The notes beneath the pieces are model-generated. The model saw nothing but the letters and a program-made list of their open reading frames with translations, was not told the origin of the DNA and did no database searches. From positions 82,199-146,198 of the forward strand of contig JAUQWZ010000057.1 in assembly GCA_030834905.1 (NCBI GenBank): a DNA stretch of 64,000 bases. The letters run 5' to 3'. This document shows, piece after piece, positions 33,639-42,624 of the stretch. Source of the DNA: Aggregatilineales bacterium (lineage in GTDB: Bacteria > Chloroflexota > Anaerolineae > Aggregatilineales > Phototrophicaceae). Every line of letters starts with the position of its first letter. The first letter of the stretch is position 1. The position numbers and the translations under genes are program-made.

Positions 33639-35492
33639 ATGAAAAGTCAGGAGTCTGTATCCAGCCAGCGAGATTGGATGCTTTTCGTCGTGCGCTGGGT
33701 GCTGCTCGTACTTGGAGCGCTGGCGATACTGATCGCGCGTAATCAGGCTGCGCCGCCTGCCAGCAGTCAGGATATCATCACCATCGGGCTGATCGGCGGC
33801 ATTGCCAACCTGCTGCTTCTGCCCTTCCTGCTGGTGCGCTCGATGGGGCAGGGCTTGAGCATGGCTGCCTTCGCGGGTGACATCGTCATCGCGGGGGTGT
33901 TCGCCTATATCTGCCGGAACGACATCTGGAGTCTCGTCAGCCTGATCAGCGGCGTGATGCTGGTGGGGTTGGTTCGGGCATCATTTGCCTACAGCGTCGC
34001 TCAGGTGATCGGCGTCATGGTCACTACAGTGGCAGTGACTGCCGCCGCGCTGGGGACGGGCGTTCTATCGACGCTGTCCGTCCCGCTGATGATTCTGGTC
34101 GTCGTTGGCGTTATCGTGATGGCGGCAGGCTACGGGCTGGAGCATCATGTCGGCAGGCTGCGCGATCAGCTTCAGCAGGCGCTGCGCCTGCAAAACGAAG
34201 AAATGCAGGCAACCCGCGAACGCACGCGGGCGATTTACAACCTGTCGTTCATCCTTAGCTCAACCCTCAATTACGAGAAGATTCTGGAAGCGGCGCTGGA
34301 AGCCGGTCGGCTGGGCTTGCGCCTGCCCGAACGCGAAGGCTCCAGCCTCAACGCCGTCGTGATGCTGTTCCACTCGGACGATAACGCGCTCCACGTCGTG
34401 TCGTCGCGGCGGCTGACTCGCGCTGACGAATCGCGCATCATTCCCGGCAAAGTCGGCATGGTGGCGGAAGCGCTGCAGGAAGCTGTCCCGGTGTTTGGCA
34501 CCAACGCTTCTCAAGACCCGGAACTGCAATATTTCGTCGCCTTTCAATACTGCCGGTCGATCCTGTGCATTCCGCTGCGCTCCGGGTTTGACAACTACGG
34601 GGTGCTGGTCTATGGCAGCGACCGCCCGAACGCCTTCACCGAAGACCAGAGCGAGCTGCTGAGCGCGATTGGCACGCAGGCGACGATTGCGCTCCAAAAC
34701 GCGCTGCTGTACCAGAGCCTGCGCGACGAAAAAGAGAAGATCGTCGATGTCGAGGAAGACGCGCGCAAGAAGCTGGCACGCGATCTGCACGACGGTCCCA
34801 CCCAGAGCATCGCGGCGATTGCCATGCGCATGAGCTACATTGCCCGGCTTCAGCACAAATCTCCCGAACAGCTTCCAGACGAACTGCGTAAGGTTGAAGA
34901 CCTGGCGCGAAAGACCACCAAAGAGATTCGGCACATGCTGTTTACGCTGCGCCCGCTGGTGCTGGAATCGCAGGGACTGGTAGCGGCGCTGAACCAGCTT
35001 TCCGAGAAGATGCGCGAGACTCACGAGCAGGCGGTGGCGGTACGGGTGGCGCGGGATGTCGAACAATACCTCGACCACAACCAGCAGGGGGTGATGTTCT
35101 ACATCATCGAGGAAGCGGTGAATAACGCCCGTAAGCACGCCCGCGCCGATCTCATCAGCGTGACCATCAACGTCCAGGATGATGTCATCATCGTGCAGAT
35201 TGCCGATAACGGCATCGGCTTCAATACCGGCGCGGTGACCGCCAACTATGATCAGCGCGGCAGTCTCGGCATGGTCAACATGCGCGAGCGCGCCGAAATT
35301 CTTGAAGGCACGCTGAGCATTGACAGCGTGGAGGGACGCGGTACAGTCATCACTGTCGTCGTGCCACTTCACCCATCTTATGGTACCCTTCGCGACGGCA
35401 AGCGTTCGTCGAAGTCAATGACCAAGCTGGCACTGGCGGCGGCGGACCGCATGGAACGGCTGGAAGCGAATGGGAATCCACCTCGACTATGA
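33639..35492 (+). CDS. GAF-domain sensor histidine kinase (HisKA_3, NarX/LiaS-type)
   Basis: 617 residues. About six membrane helices lie in residues 15-170. A coiled coil (LRDQLQQALRLQNEEMQATR) leads to a GAF domain (about 205-350), then the HisKA_3 block ARKKLARDLHDGPTQSIAAI with the phospho-His near 382, and an HATPase with EEAVNNARKHARA (N box), IADNGIGF (G1) and GSLGMVNMRERAEI (G2). The C-terminus ends in a basic tail. Its usual partner is a NarL-type regulator, but none is adjacent: the next gene is a methyltransferase sharing ATGA. Confidence 0.93.
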   Translation: MKSQESVSSQRDWMLFVVRWVLLVLGALAILIARNQAAPPASSQDIITIGLIGGIANLLLLPFLLVRSMGQGLSMAAFAGDIVIAGVFAYICRNDIWSLVSLISGVMLVGLVRASFAYSVAQVIGVMVTTVAVTAAALGTGVLSTLSVPLMILVVVGVIVMAAGYGLEHHVGRLRDQLQQALRLQNEEMQATRERTRAIYNLSFILSSTLNYEKILEAALEAGRLGLRLPEREGSSLNAVVMLFHSDDNALHVVSSRRLTRADESRIIPGKVGMVAEALQEAVPVFGTNASQDPELQYFVAFQYCRSILCIPLRSGFDNYGVLVYGSDRPNAFTEDQSELLSAIGTQATIALQNALLYQSLRDEKEKIVDVEEDARKKLARDLHDGPTQSIAAIAMRMSYIARLQHKSPEQLPDELRKVEDLARKTTKEIRHMLFTLRPLVLESQGLVAALNQLSEKMRETHEQAVAVRVARDVEQYLDHNQQGVMFYIIEEAVNNARKHARADLISVTINVQDDVIIVQIADNGIGFNTGAVTANYDQRGSLGMVNMRERAEILEGTLSIDSVEGRGTVITVVVPLHPSYGTLRDGKRSSKSMTKLALAAADRMERLEANGNPPRL

Positions 35493-36226
35493 CACACTCT
35501 TCTCTTGCGGCGCTTCGCGGTGAGCCAAGCTACGTCTGGCGCGCCGGGCAGGAGCGCCGTCTGCAAATGATCGCCCACTGGACGGCGCTTGAAAATGCGC
35601 GCGTCCTTGAGGCAGGCGGCGGCGTGGGCATGTATGCCGCGCAAATCTACCAGCGGTACTCAAAGCAGGTCGAATGTTTTGACATTGAACTGGCGCGGGT
35701 GCAGGAAGCCCGGGAGGGCACGCCGCGCGCGCTGGTCGCGGCAGCCGAGTACCTGCCCTACCGCAGCGGCTATTTTGACACCATCCTCTCCAGCGACGTT
35801 CTGGAACACGTCAGCGATGACCGCGCGGCGGCGCGTGAGATGGTGCGGGCGCTCAAGCCGGGCGGCAGGCTGATCGTGTTTGTTCCCAACCGCTGGTATC
35901 CGTTTGAAACTCACGGGCATTACTGGCGCGGACAGTATCATTTCGGCAACACGCCGCTGATCAACTACCTGCCGGACGGGCTGCGGAACCGGCTTGCGCC
36001 GCACGTGCGCGCCTATACCAGGCGCGGGCTGCTCCGCCTGTTTGACGGCTGCCCGGTTCGGATCATCACTCACCAGCGCATTTTTGCCGCTTACGACAAC
36101 ATCATCGCCCGGTTTGGCGCGGCGGGGCGGGTGCTGCGCGGTACGCTGCAGGCGATTGAAGGCACGCCGCTGGACGTGATCGGCTATTCGCACCTGCTGG
36201 TGCTGGAAAAGACCGGCGAGGGGTAG
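35489..36226 (+). CDS. Class I SAM-dependent methyltransferase
   Basis: 245 residues. ENARVLEAGGGVGMYAAQIY (motif I), VECFDIELARVQEAREG, LVAAAEYLPYRSGYFDTILS, SDVLEHVSDDRAAAREMVRA and LKPGGRLIVFVPNR give the methyltransferase_11 pattern. The C-terminal 100 residues (YRGLLRLFDGCPVRII region) vary. Start and preceding kinase stop share ATGA, so it is translationally coupled to the sensor kinase. Substrate unknown. Confidence 0.87.
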   Translation: MTHSSLAALRGEPSYVWRAGQERRLQMIAHWTALENARVLEAGGGVGMYAAQIYQRYSKQVECFDIELARVQEAREGTPRALVAAAEYLPYRSGYFDTILSSDVLEHVSDDRAAAREMVRALKPGGRLIVFVPNRWYPFETHGHYWRGQYHFGNTPLINYLPDGLRNRLAPHVRAYTRRGLLRLFDGCPVRIITHQRIFAAYDNIIARFGAAGRVLRGTLQAIEGTPLDVIGYSHLLVLEKTGEG

Positions 36227-36269
36227 TCACAGATCGTGCCGCGCCCACACAGAAAGTCTCAATATCGGG

Positions 36270-36830
36270 TTACTGTTCGTCAATGAAAACGGGCAGGTGA
36301 CCGAGCGCGACAATATCTGACCATTTGGCGCGGTCGCCTTCGGTGAAAATAGCTGCTTCGCCGATGACGTGTGCCTGAGCCTTGTCCATGATCAGTCGCA
36401 TCCCCTGAAGCGTGCTGCCGGTGGAGATGACATCGTCGAGCAGCACTACCCGCTTGCCAGCGATCAGATCGCGGTCTTTCTCATCCAGATACAGCGTCTG
36501 GGGTTCGCCGGTCGTGATACTGAGGGTTTCCGAACGCAGCGCGTCTCCCATGTAGGGTTTGTATGATTTCCGCAGCACTACGTAAGCGACGCCCATCTCG
36601 ACCGACAGGGCGTGCGCCAGCGGAATGCTCTTGGCTTCCGGCGTGACCAGCACCTCGACGTTTTGCGGACGCAGCTTCTCCGCCAGCGCCTTGCCAACCG
36701 CCTGCACGAGTTCGGTATCGCCCAGAATGTTCAGGATCGCAATACGAACGCCGGGTTTGATCGCGAAGAGGCGCAGTTCACGCTTGATGCCAGCAACTTC
36801 AATTGAGTAGGTTTCGTAGGGGGCGCTCAT
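36270..36830 (-). CDS. Phosphoribosyltransferase (adenine PRT-like)
   Basis: 186 residues. The PRPP-binding loop RVVLLDDVISTGSTLQGM (two acidic residues then the ST-G-S-T) lies near residue 135, and LVTPEAKSIPLAHALSVEMG and VVLRKSYKPYMG correspond to apt/xpt type blocks including the pyrophosphate loop. Type I PRT fold. Purine salvage (adenine or xanthine) is the likely job, but a regulatory PRT such as a PurR-type is not excluded since the base-contacting hood cannot be typed reliably. Confidence 0.8.
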   Translation of the reverse strand: MSAPYETYSIEVAGIKRELRLFAIKPGVRIAILNILGDTELVQAVGKALAEKLRPQNVEVLVTPEAKSIPLAHALSVEMGVAYVVLRKSYKPYMGDALRSETLSITTGEPQTLYLDEKDRDLIAGKRVVLLDDVISTGSTLQGMRLIMDKAQAHVIGEAAIFTEGDRAKWSDIVALGHLPVFIDEQ

Positions 36831-36876
36831 CCATCAACTCTCCATATGCAAAAGCGCCCATATTTTAGCACACCCC

Positions 36877-37578
36877 TCAGGCATTCACCGTACTGTGCGC
36901 AAGCTGCCCATCGACCAGCGTCAGCACTCGATCCGAGCGCTGCGCCAGATCGTGATCGTGGGTCACAATCACGACAGTCGTGCCGGAGCGCTGGCGGACA
37001 TCTTCCAGCGCTTGCAGCACCATCACGCCCGACTCCTGGTCGAGATTGCCGGTTGGCTCATCTGCCAGCAGCAGCGGCGGATCGTTTGCCAGCGCGCGGG
37101 CAATGGCGACGCGCTGCTGCTGACCGCCGGAAAGCTCGGAAGGGCGGTGGCGCATCCGGTCGCCAAGTCCCAACCCTTCAAGCAGCTCCTTTGCCCGTTT
37201 CTCCGGGTTGAAGCGCGGCTTGCGGGCAAACTGGATCGGAAGGGCAACGTTTTCCAGCGCCGTCAGGGTGGGGATGAGGTTGAAAAACTGAAAGATGAAG
37301 CCGATCTTCTCGTTGCGAATCTCGGTGAGCTGATCCTCGTTCATCCGGCTGATATCGACGCCGTCGATCATGATCGTGCCGCTGGTGGGTTGATCCAGCC
37401 CGCCGATCAAGCCGAGCAGGGTGCTCTTGCCGCTGCCCGACGGACCCACGATGCCGACGATTTCACCGGCGTAGATGTCCATATCGACGCCGCGCAGGGC
37501 ATGGACAACCGTTTTTCCCAGAGGGAGGTCTTTGGCGAGATTGCGCGTGCTGATGACGATGTTCCCGTTTTGTGCCAT
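36877..37578 (-). CDS. ABC transporter ATP-binding protein, LolD/MacB type
   Basis: 233 residues. Walker A GPSGSGKSTLLGLIGGLDQP, Q-loop FIFQFFNLIPTLTALENV, signature LSGGQQQRVAIARALAND, Walker B LLLADEPTGNLDQESG and the switch His in VIVTHDHDLAQRSD. The sequence class usually pairs with FtsX/MacB-like permeases in lipoprotein or peptide export. No such permease gene is adjacent: the neighbours are a phosphoribosyltransferase and CBS proteins. Confidence 0.93.
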   Translation of the reverse strand: MAQNGNIVISTRNLAKDLPLGKTVVHALRGVDMDIYAGEIVGIVGPSGSGKSTLLGLIGGLDQPTSGTIMIDGVDISRMNEDQLTEIRNEKIGFIFQFFNLIPTLTALENVALPIQFARKPRFNPEKRAKELLEGLGLGDRMRHRPSELSGGQQQRVAIARALANDPPLLLADEPTGNLDQESGVMVLQALEDVRQRSGTTVVIVTHDHDLAQRSDRVLTLVDGQLAHSTVNA

Positions 37579-37704
37579 AACTGCTGCTTTCTCAACAATC
37601 CGTTACGTTCTGATATACGCACGAAAGCAGCCGGGGTTGCAACCACCCGGCGGCTTTACGGGAGCGAACGTTATTGTATCAGAGTTGGAAAACAGGAACA
37701 CTCA

Positions 37705-38154
37705 CTAATCGTGCTGAAGCGGCGATTCCTCAAAGGCGCGTATCCGAAGATACAGCCTGCGGAAGGCACTGAGGATATCTGAGGTGGTGATGATGCCGAC
37801 CACCGTTTCACTGCGGACGACTGGCAGACAGCTAATGTGATTGACCAGCATCAGGCGAGCCGCCTCATCCGCGTCCGCTTCGGGTTCAACGACAATCGGT
37901 GCCGGAGTCATGATTGCGCGCACCGGAAGCTGGGTCACCGCGGCTTCGTTTTGCCACGTTTCGCGCAGGATGAACGGCGATTTTAGCGCGGCGCGAATAT
38001 CGCGTCGCGTGAGGATGCCAACAAGCTGCCCTTCGGAATTCATTACCGGCAGGTGATGGAAGTTGTTCTTCTCGAGGATCTCGAGTGCCATTCGCAGCGG
38101 CTTTCCCTGGTGAATGGTGATCGGTTTACTCGTCATCATATCTGCGACATACAT
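37705..38154 (-). CDS. CBS-pair protein
   Basis: 149 residues, two CBS motifs: MTSKPITIHQGKPLRMALEI (about 7-60) and MTPAPIVVEPEADADEAARL (about 80-140), the second ending VGIITTSDILSAF. There is no other domain, so it should be a stand-alone adenosyl-ligand sensor of the kind that binds AMP, ATP or SAM. It follows the second CBS gene after 68 bases on the same strand. Confidence 0.9.
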   Translation of the reverse strand: MYVADMMTSKPITIHQGKPLRMALEILEKNNFHHLPVMNSEGQLVGILTRRDIRAALKSPFILRETWQNEAAVTQLPVRAIMTPAPIVVEPEADADEAARLMLVNHISCLPVVRSETVVGIITTSDILSAFRRLYLRIRAFEESPLQHD

Positions 38155-38222
38155 TGTTTTTCACCTGACCAGCAAGGGCGCGAAACACCACCGCGCCACT
38201 CAGCCGTTACGTATATTCTGAA

Positions 38223-38657
38223 CTAGGTTATATCCCTGACTCGCGATTCAACCAACATTTTGAAAATATCCGACTCGGTGACAATACCGACCAGATGACC
38301 TTCATCATTGATGACCGGCATACCACTGATCTTCTTATCAAGCATCAACCGCGCCGCGTCCAGAATCGTTGTATCCGGGCTGACGGTGATGGGATCGTGG
38401 GTCATGCTGCGTTCCACGATGAGTTGATCCCATAGATAGTTGAGTTCCCACACGCTCAGACTGGTCGCGTCCGACGGACTGGCTTCGCGAATATCGCCAC
38501 TGGTGATGATGCCAACCAGCCGCCCCGACTTGACCACCGGCAGCCGACGAATTCGGCAGTCCCTCATGATTTCGTGGGCAGTCTTAAGCCGGGTACCCGG
38601 TTCAACGGTGATAACGGGTTTGGACATCCATTCGGAGACCACGACGTTTTCCAACAT
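38223..38657 (-). CDS. CBS-pair protein
   Basis: 144 residues, two CBS motifs: MSKPVITVEPGTRLKTAHEI (about 8-60, ending VGIITSGDIREAS) and MTHDPITVSPDTTILDAARL (about 80-140, ending VGIVTESDIFKML). Same architecture as the neighbour at 37705-38154, probably an old duplication. It lies downstream of the sensor kinase gene on the same strand (138-base gap). Confidence 0.9.
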   Translation of the reverse strand: MLENVVVSEWMSKPVITVEPGTRLKTAHEIMRDCRIRRLPVVKSGRLVGIITSGDIREASPSDATSLSVWELNYLWDQLIVERSMTHDPITVSPDTTILDAARLMLDKKISGMPVINDEGHLVGIVTESDIFKMLVESRVRDIT

Positions 38658-38795
38658 TTGGACCTCCTTAGAGAGCAGATATGGGCTGTGCTCTGGAAGT
38701 GTCGGGTTATCAGGACACGTCTGACATGTGTCCCCCCTCTACATAAGGTATCCAAAAACCGTCGGATGAAGGTCACCGTGTTCGCGTGATTAATG

Positions 38796-39947
38796 TTAGC
38801 GGTTTATCGGCAGTGACAGGACTATCAGCGTTCCTTTCCCTGGTTCTGACTCAATCCGTACCGTTCCCCCATGCAGCCGCGCCCGCTGCTGGATATTGCG
38901 CAGCCCCAGACCCGGCTGTGATGCTGTTTTCTGAAGGTTAAAGCCGCGCCCGTTGTCCCGGATCTCCAGTTCAAACAAGCTGTTGAACTGGCGCGCGTAG
39001 AGCTGCACCTCGGTGGCGTCGGCGTGGCGGACGATGTTGCTCAGGGCTTCGTTCGCCATCTGGCAAAGCGCTTCGTAGGTGCTGGGTACAAACGGGATAT
39101 CGCCATCGGGCGCGTCGATATCGATCCGGATTTCTCGCGGAATATGCAGCCGCGCCACCATCTGCTCAAGACATTCGGTGATCGTCTTTTTCTCGAAGCT
39201 CTTTGTCTTGAGGTTGTTGATGTAGTGGCGAATGTCCTCGATGATCAGGTTCAGGCTTTGCATCACCGGCAGCAGGTCGTCGGGATTGGTCTTGCGCGAG
39301 GCACGCATGAGCTGCAGGCGCATTCCAATCGCATAGAGCGACTGAATGACGCCGTCGTGCAGTTCCATGCCAATGCGCTCGCGTTCTTCGAGCAGCGTCA
39401 GCTGATGGCGCTGTTCGCGCAGGCGCGCGCCCGCGATAGCCAGCGCCGCATAGCCCGCGATTGTCTCCACCAGCCACTGATCCTGCTCGCTGAACGGCTG
39501 CCCGTCAACCGGATCGGTCAGATACAACATCCCGAACAGGCTGTCGCCGACGATGATGGGCACGCCAAGAAAGCGATTCATCTCCGGGTGATTGACGGGA
39601 AAGCCGCTTGAACGCGGATCGCCTTCGATCTGGTCGAGGCGAATCGGCGCTCGCTCGCTCATAATCGCGCCGAGAAGCCCGCGTCCCTGCGGCAAATGGG
39701 GGATAGCAGCGGCAACGGCGGGTTCAAGCCCGGAGAACATGAAATACTCCAGCCCGCCTTTGCCATCGGGAATACCCAATGCCGCATAGCGCGCTTTGAC
39801 CAGATCGCGCGCCGCTTCGGCAATGCGTTCCAGAACTTCGCCCACCGTATCCGCTTCGGCGGCGCGCATGACGGATGACGTGATGACATTGAGCGAACTC
39901 AAGAGGGATGGCACGTCTACCTGACGATATTTGTCACTTGTTTCCAT
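38796..39947 (-). CDS. GAF-domain sensor histidine kinase (HisKA_3), soluble
   Basis: 383 residues without membrane helices. A GAF domain spans about 25-175, then HQLTLLEERERIGMELHDGV with the phospho-His near 197, VIQSLYAIGMRLQLMRASRK, and an HATPase: CQMANEALSNIVRHADATEV (N box), IRDNGRGFNLQK and PGLGLRNIQQRARL. Its gene is divergent from a NarL-type regulator and 79 bases from it, so they form a two-component pair. Soluble GAF suggests a cytosolic ligand. Confidence 0.93.
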   Translation of the reverse strand: METSDKYRQVDVPSLLSSLNVITSSVMRAAEADTVGEVLERIAEAARDLVKARYAALGIPDGKGGLEYFMFSGLEPAVAAAIPHLPQGRGLLGAIMSERAPIRLDQIEGDPRSSGFPVNHPEMNRFLGVPIIVGDSLFGMLYLTDPVDGQPFSEQDQWLVETIAGYAALAIAGARLREQRHQLTLLEERERIGMELHDGVIQSLYAIGMRLQLMRASRKTNPDDLLPVMQSLNLIIEDIRHYINNLKTKSFEKKTITECLEQMVARLHIPREIRIDIDAPDGDIPFVPSTYEALCQMANEALSNIVRHADATEVQLYARQFNSLFELEIRDNGRGFNLQKTASQPGLGLRNIQQRARLHGGTVRIESEPGKGTLIVLSLPINR

Positions 39948-40026
39948 CAGAATGCGATATACTATGCTAAGCTTTACACTCTATTCTAATGTACCCAGCC
40001 TAATAGTTCCAGCGAGTCGGACGCGA

Positions 40027-40713
40027 ATGTCAAAACTTGTACGGATTTTGATCGCTGATGATCATTCTGTTGTGCGCGCGGGCTTGCGCGCGCTGCTTGA
40101 GCATCATGGACATTTTCGGGTAATCGCCGAAGCCAGCACCGGCGAGGAAGCTATCGCCAAAGCCCAGGAACATCAGCCGGACGTGGCGGTGCTGGATATT
40201 CGGATGCCCGGACTTTCGGGGATCGAAGCCTGCCGCCGAATTGTGCAAAGTGTGGAAGGCTGCAAAGTGATTATGCTGACGTCGTATGCCGAGGATGAAC
40301 TGCTGTTCGCGGCAATTCAGGCGGGGGCGTCGGGCTATGTGCTGAAACGCATCGGAGACAACGAGCTGGTGCAGGCAATTGAGCGCGTTAGCCGTGGTGA
40401 GGGGATGCTTGACCCGGCGATGACGGCGACTATCTTCAGCGAAATGCGCAAGGCGACCCAGGCGCAGAATGCTGCCGCCTTTGGCGAATTAACGCCTCAG
40501 GAACTGGCGGTGCTGGCGCTGGTTGCCGAAGGCTTGACCAACCGCCAGATCGCGGTCAAGCTGTATCTGGGCGAAGGTACCGTCCGCAACTACGTCAGCA
40601 GCGTGCTGGCGAAGATTGGCGTCTCCAACCGGGCGGAGGCGGCGGCATACGCCGTCAAGCATAATATCGGCGAACTCATTCCGCCGTCAAATTCAAAGTC
40701 TGAGCGCGACTAA
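40027..40713 (+). CDS. NarL/FixJ-family response regulator
   Basis: 228 residues from ATG 40027. Receiver: RILIADDHSVVRAGLRALLE (acidic pair), VAVLDIRMPGLSGIEACRRI (phospho-Asp), VIMLTSYAEDEL, SGYVLKRIGDNE (Lys). Output: LTPQELAVLALVAEGLTNRQ and AVKLYLGEGTVRNYVSSVLAK, a LuxR-type HTH. Partner of the divergent kinase at 38796-39947 by position. A hairpin closes the gene. Confidence 0.94.
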   Translation: MSKLVRILIADDHSVVRAGLRALLEHHGHFRVIAEASTGEEAIAKAQEHQPDVAVLDIRMPGLSGIEACRRIVQSVEGCKVIMLTSYAEDELLFAAIQAGASGYVLKRIGDNELVQAIERVSRGEGMLDPAMTATIFSEMRKATQAQNAAAFGELTPQELAVLALVAEGLTNRQIAVKLYLGEGTVRNYVSSVLAKIGVSNRAEAAAYAVKHNIGELIPPSNSKSERD

Positions 40714-40740
40714 GCACAACAAAAACTGGTCGGCACAAAA

Positions 40741-40762
40741 AAGGCGCGGAATTCCGCGCCTT
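40741..40762. terminator. Palindromic terminator between convergent genes
   Basis: AAGGCGCGGAATTCCGCGCC with the final TT is a perfect 22-base palindrome. A-rich flank on the left and TTGTCTTTTA on the right suit both directions. Confidence 0.8.
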
Positions 40763-40767
40763 GTCTT

Positions 40768-41271
40768 TTATTGAGACACATTTGCCTCGGCATCGGCTGC
40801 CGCCTGCTCTTCTGCCCTGCCGCGGTTGGGGATGACGACCACCGGGCAGCAGGCGCTGGACAGCACCTTAGTGGTCACGCTGCCAAACAGCCAGCGGTTC
40901 AGCCCGGAACGCCCATGAGTGGACATCACGATGAGATCGACTGGCAGCTTCTTCGCCGTTTCGATAATCACCGCGTGGGGTTCGCCAAGCTCGACTACCA
41001 CATTAACCGTTATGTCGATTTTTTCGCGCAGTTGGGTGGCGATGCGCTCCAGATACTCCTGAGCATAGGGCAGGGCGTCGTTTACGCCCGCTTCATAGTC
41101 CTGCACCACCGTCATTGGAATGGGGTAAAAATCGTAGATTGGGATTTCTGGAACTGGCACAACCGTCAGCAGCGTCATTTTGTCGCCGGGGTTGACCAGC
41201 CGCTCGGCTTCTTCAAGTGATCGTTCGGCAAGCTGTGACCCGTCTAGCGGGACGAGAATATGCCTGGACAT
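40768..41271 (-). CDS. Universal stress protein UspA family
   Basis: 167 residues. SRHILVPLDGSQLAERSLEE is the N-terminal ATP loop, VDLIVMSTHGRSGLNRWLFG and SVTTKVLSSACCPVVVIPNR the G-2x-G-9x-G-S/T ATP-binding signature, so it should be an ATP-binding type. C-terminal Ala/Glu tail. Stands beside regulator genes; convergent with the NarL-type regulator gene. Confidence 0.92.
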   Translation of the reverse strand: MSRHILVPLDGSQLAERSLEEAERLVNPGDKMTLLTVVPVPEIPIYDFYPIPMTVVQDYEAGVNDALPYAQEYLERIATQLREKIDITVNVVVELGEPHAVIIETAKKLPVDLIVMSTHGRSGLNRWLFGSVTTKVLSSACCPVVVIPNRGRAEEQAAADAEANVSQ

Positions 41272-41403
41272 TCGTTTTTCTCCTATCCCTTTATACTATT
41301 TTCACCGAATCTGCCGCTGGCGCACAGTGACGAAACTCATGGATAGCACACGGAGTTTTGCAGGTTTCTGCGAGGACTTGTGAGACAAAGGAAGCGGACG
41401 GGC

Positions 41404-42516
41404 TTAGCCGCCAAACCACAGCGTCGGTGCCATCAGGGCGACCAGAATGGCGGGTATCCACAGCGCCGCCAGCCACAGCCAGCGGCGCGGGCAGCACTGC
41501 GCCACGAACAGCACGCCGGTGATGATCAGCGGCATCGCCACACGGTAAGCAGCAATCGGGTCATCCCAGCTGACGTCGGGCATGACCAGCACGAAGCCAG
41601 CACCCATCAGCACCAGCGCCGCGCCCAGCGGAATCGAACTGGCACGCCAGATCGCGCGCAGCGCGGCGATGAACAGGATCACCGCCGGGATGCCGAGCCA
41701 GATCGCCAGCAGGATAAATTCGACCCGCGACTCTTCCCGAAACAGCCCTTGCAGCGGGATCAGGTGGATTTTGGCGGCAGGGTAAATTGTCGGGAAAGTG
41801 CCGAACCACAGGCGCATGATGCCCCACCAGGTCAGGAACAGCAGCAGCGGGGCGGCGACAAACAGCACCGCCCACCGCCGCTGCCCCTGGCTAAAGGCGT
41901 GCAGCGCGATTCCGGCGGCGAAGATCATGCCGAGTTCCTTGGTTATCGTGGACAGCATCAGCAGCAGAATCGTCCAGCGGTAGCGCCGGTGGTGATAGGA
42001 CACCAATGCCCCCAGCGCCAGCGCGAAACACAGCGGCTCATTTAAATCCAGACGCACCGCGAAGATTGCCCCCACCCAGAACGTGTAAATCAGCCCCGTC
42101 AGCGGTGAGACGCGGTATGTGACCAGCAGATAGGTGAGCAGCGCCGCGCCAATGCTGTGCGCAGCCACGTTGACAATGATCAGCGTCCAGGGGATGAGAT
42201 CGGCGCTGCCGAATGCCAGCACCCGCGCCGCCAGTGGATACAGAATGCGCTGGTAGCGCAGGGTTGGTCCGTCAATGTATGGGACGGCTTCCGCGCCGTC
42301 GCGGGCGATATAGTAGGCGAACTGTCCGTCATAGCCGGTAGTGCCGTTGGGATCGTGTTCGGCGAAACGGGTGCCAATGCGAATGAAGGTGAGCGCGCCG
42401 TCTTCGGCATTCAGCAGAGCAATGGCGCACAGGATCGAGATAAAGACCAGAGTGAAGACGCCGACTATAAACGCTTGTCGGCGGGCATTGGCGGGGGCGC
42501 TGGTTGAAACATTCAT
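41404..42516 (-). CDS. Polytopic membrane protein, GYDGQ-type glycopolymer family
   Basis: 370 residues with about ten hydrophobic helices. Near residue 60 an extracytoplasmic loop holds FAEHDPNGTTGYDGQFAYYI and YQRILYPLAARVLAFG. The GYDGQ-F-x-Y pattern followed by R-x-x-Y/P-L is known from a GT-C-like group of membrane proteins linked to cell-surface glycopolymer formation. The acidic D-D position that GT-C enzymes need is not clearly placed, so I call it only family-like. Single gene between usp and the sigma factor gene. Confidence 0.7.
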   Translation of the reverse strand: MNVSTSAPANARRQAFIVGVFTLVFISILCAIALLNAEDGALTFIRIGTRFAEHDPNGTTGYDGQFAYYIARDGAEAVPYIDGPTLRYQRILYPLAARVLAFGSADLIPWTLIIVNVAAHSIGAALLTYLLVTYRVSPLTGLIYTFWVGAIFAVRLDLNEPLCFALALGALVSYHHRRYRWTILLLMLSTITKELGMIFAAGIALHAFSQGQRRWAVLFVAAPLLLFLTWWGIMRLWFGTFPTIYPAAKIHLIPLQGLFREESRVEFILLAIWLGIPAVILFIAALRAIWRASSIPLGAALVLMGAGFVLVMPDVSWDDPIAAYRVAMPLIITGVLFVAQCCPRRWLWLAALWIPAILVALMAPTLWFGG

Positions 42517-42560
42517 GGTTTCAGCGTAACGTGAGCCTGGAAGAAATGACCGTTAAGGAA

Positions 42561-42586
42561 AACAAAACCGGGCTTTTTTGCCCGGC
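42561..42586. terminator. Terminator of the sigma-factor gene
   Basis: CCGGGC and GCCCGG stem around a TTTTTT loop; on the minus strand it is followed by TTTTGTTTT. Confidence 0.82.
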
Positions 42587-42624
42587 TCAGTTTTATTATA
42601 TGAGGTTGTGGTCTGGAAAAGCAT

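Noticed and set aside
34260..35372. Open frame of 370 codons on the minus strand
   Set aside because: Antisense to the HisKA_3 kinase; residues are His/Gln/Arg-rich with no domain.
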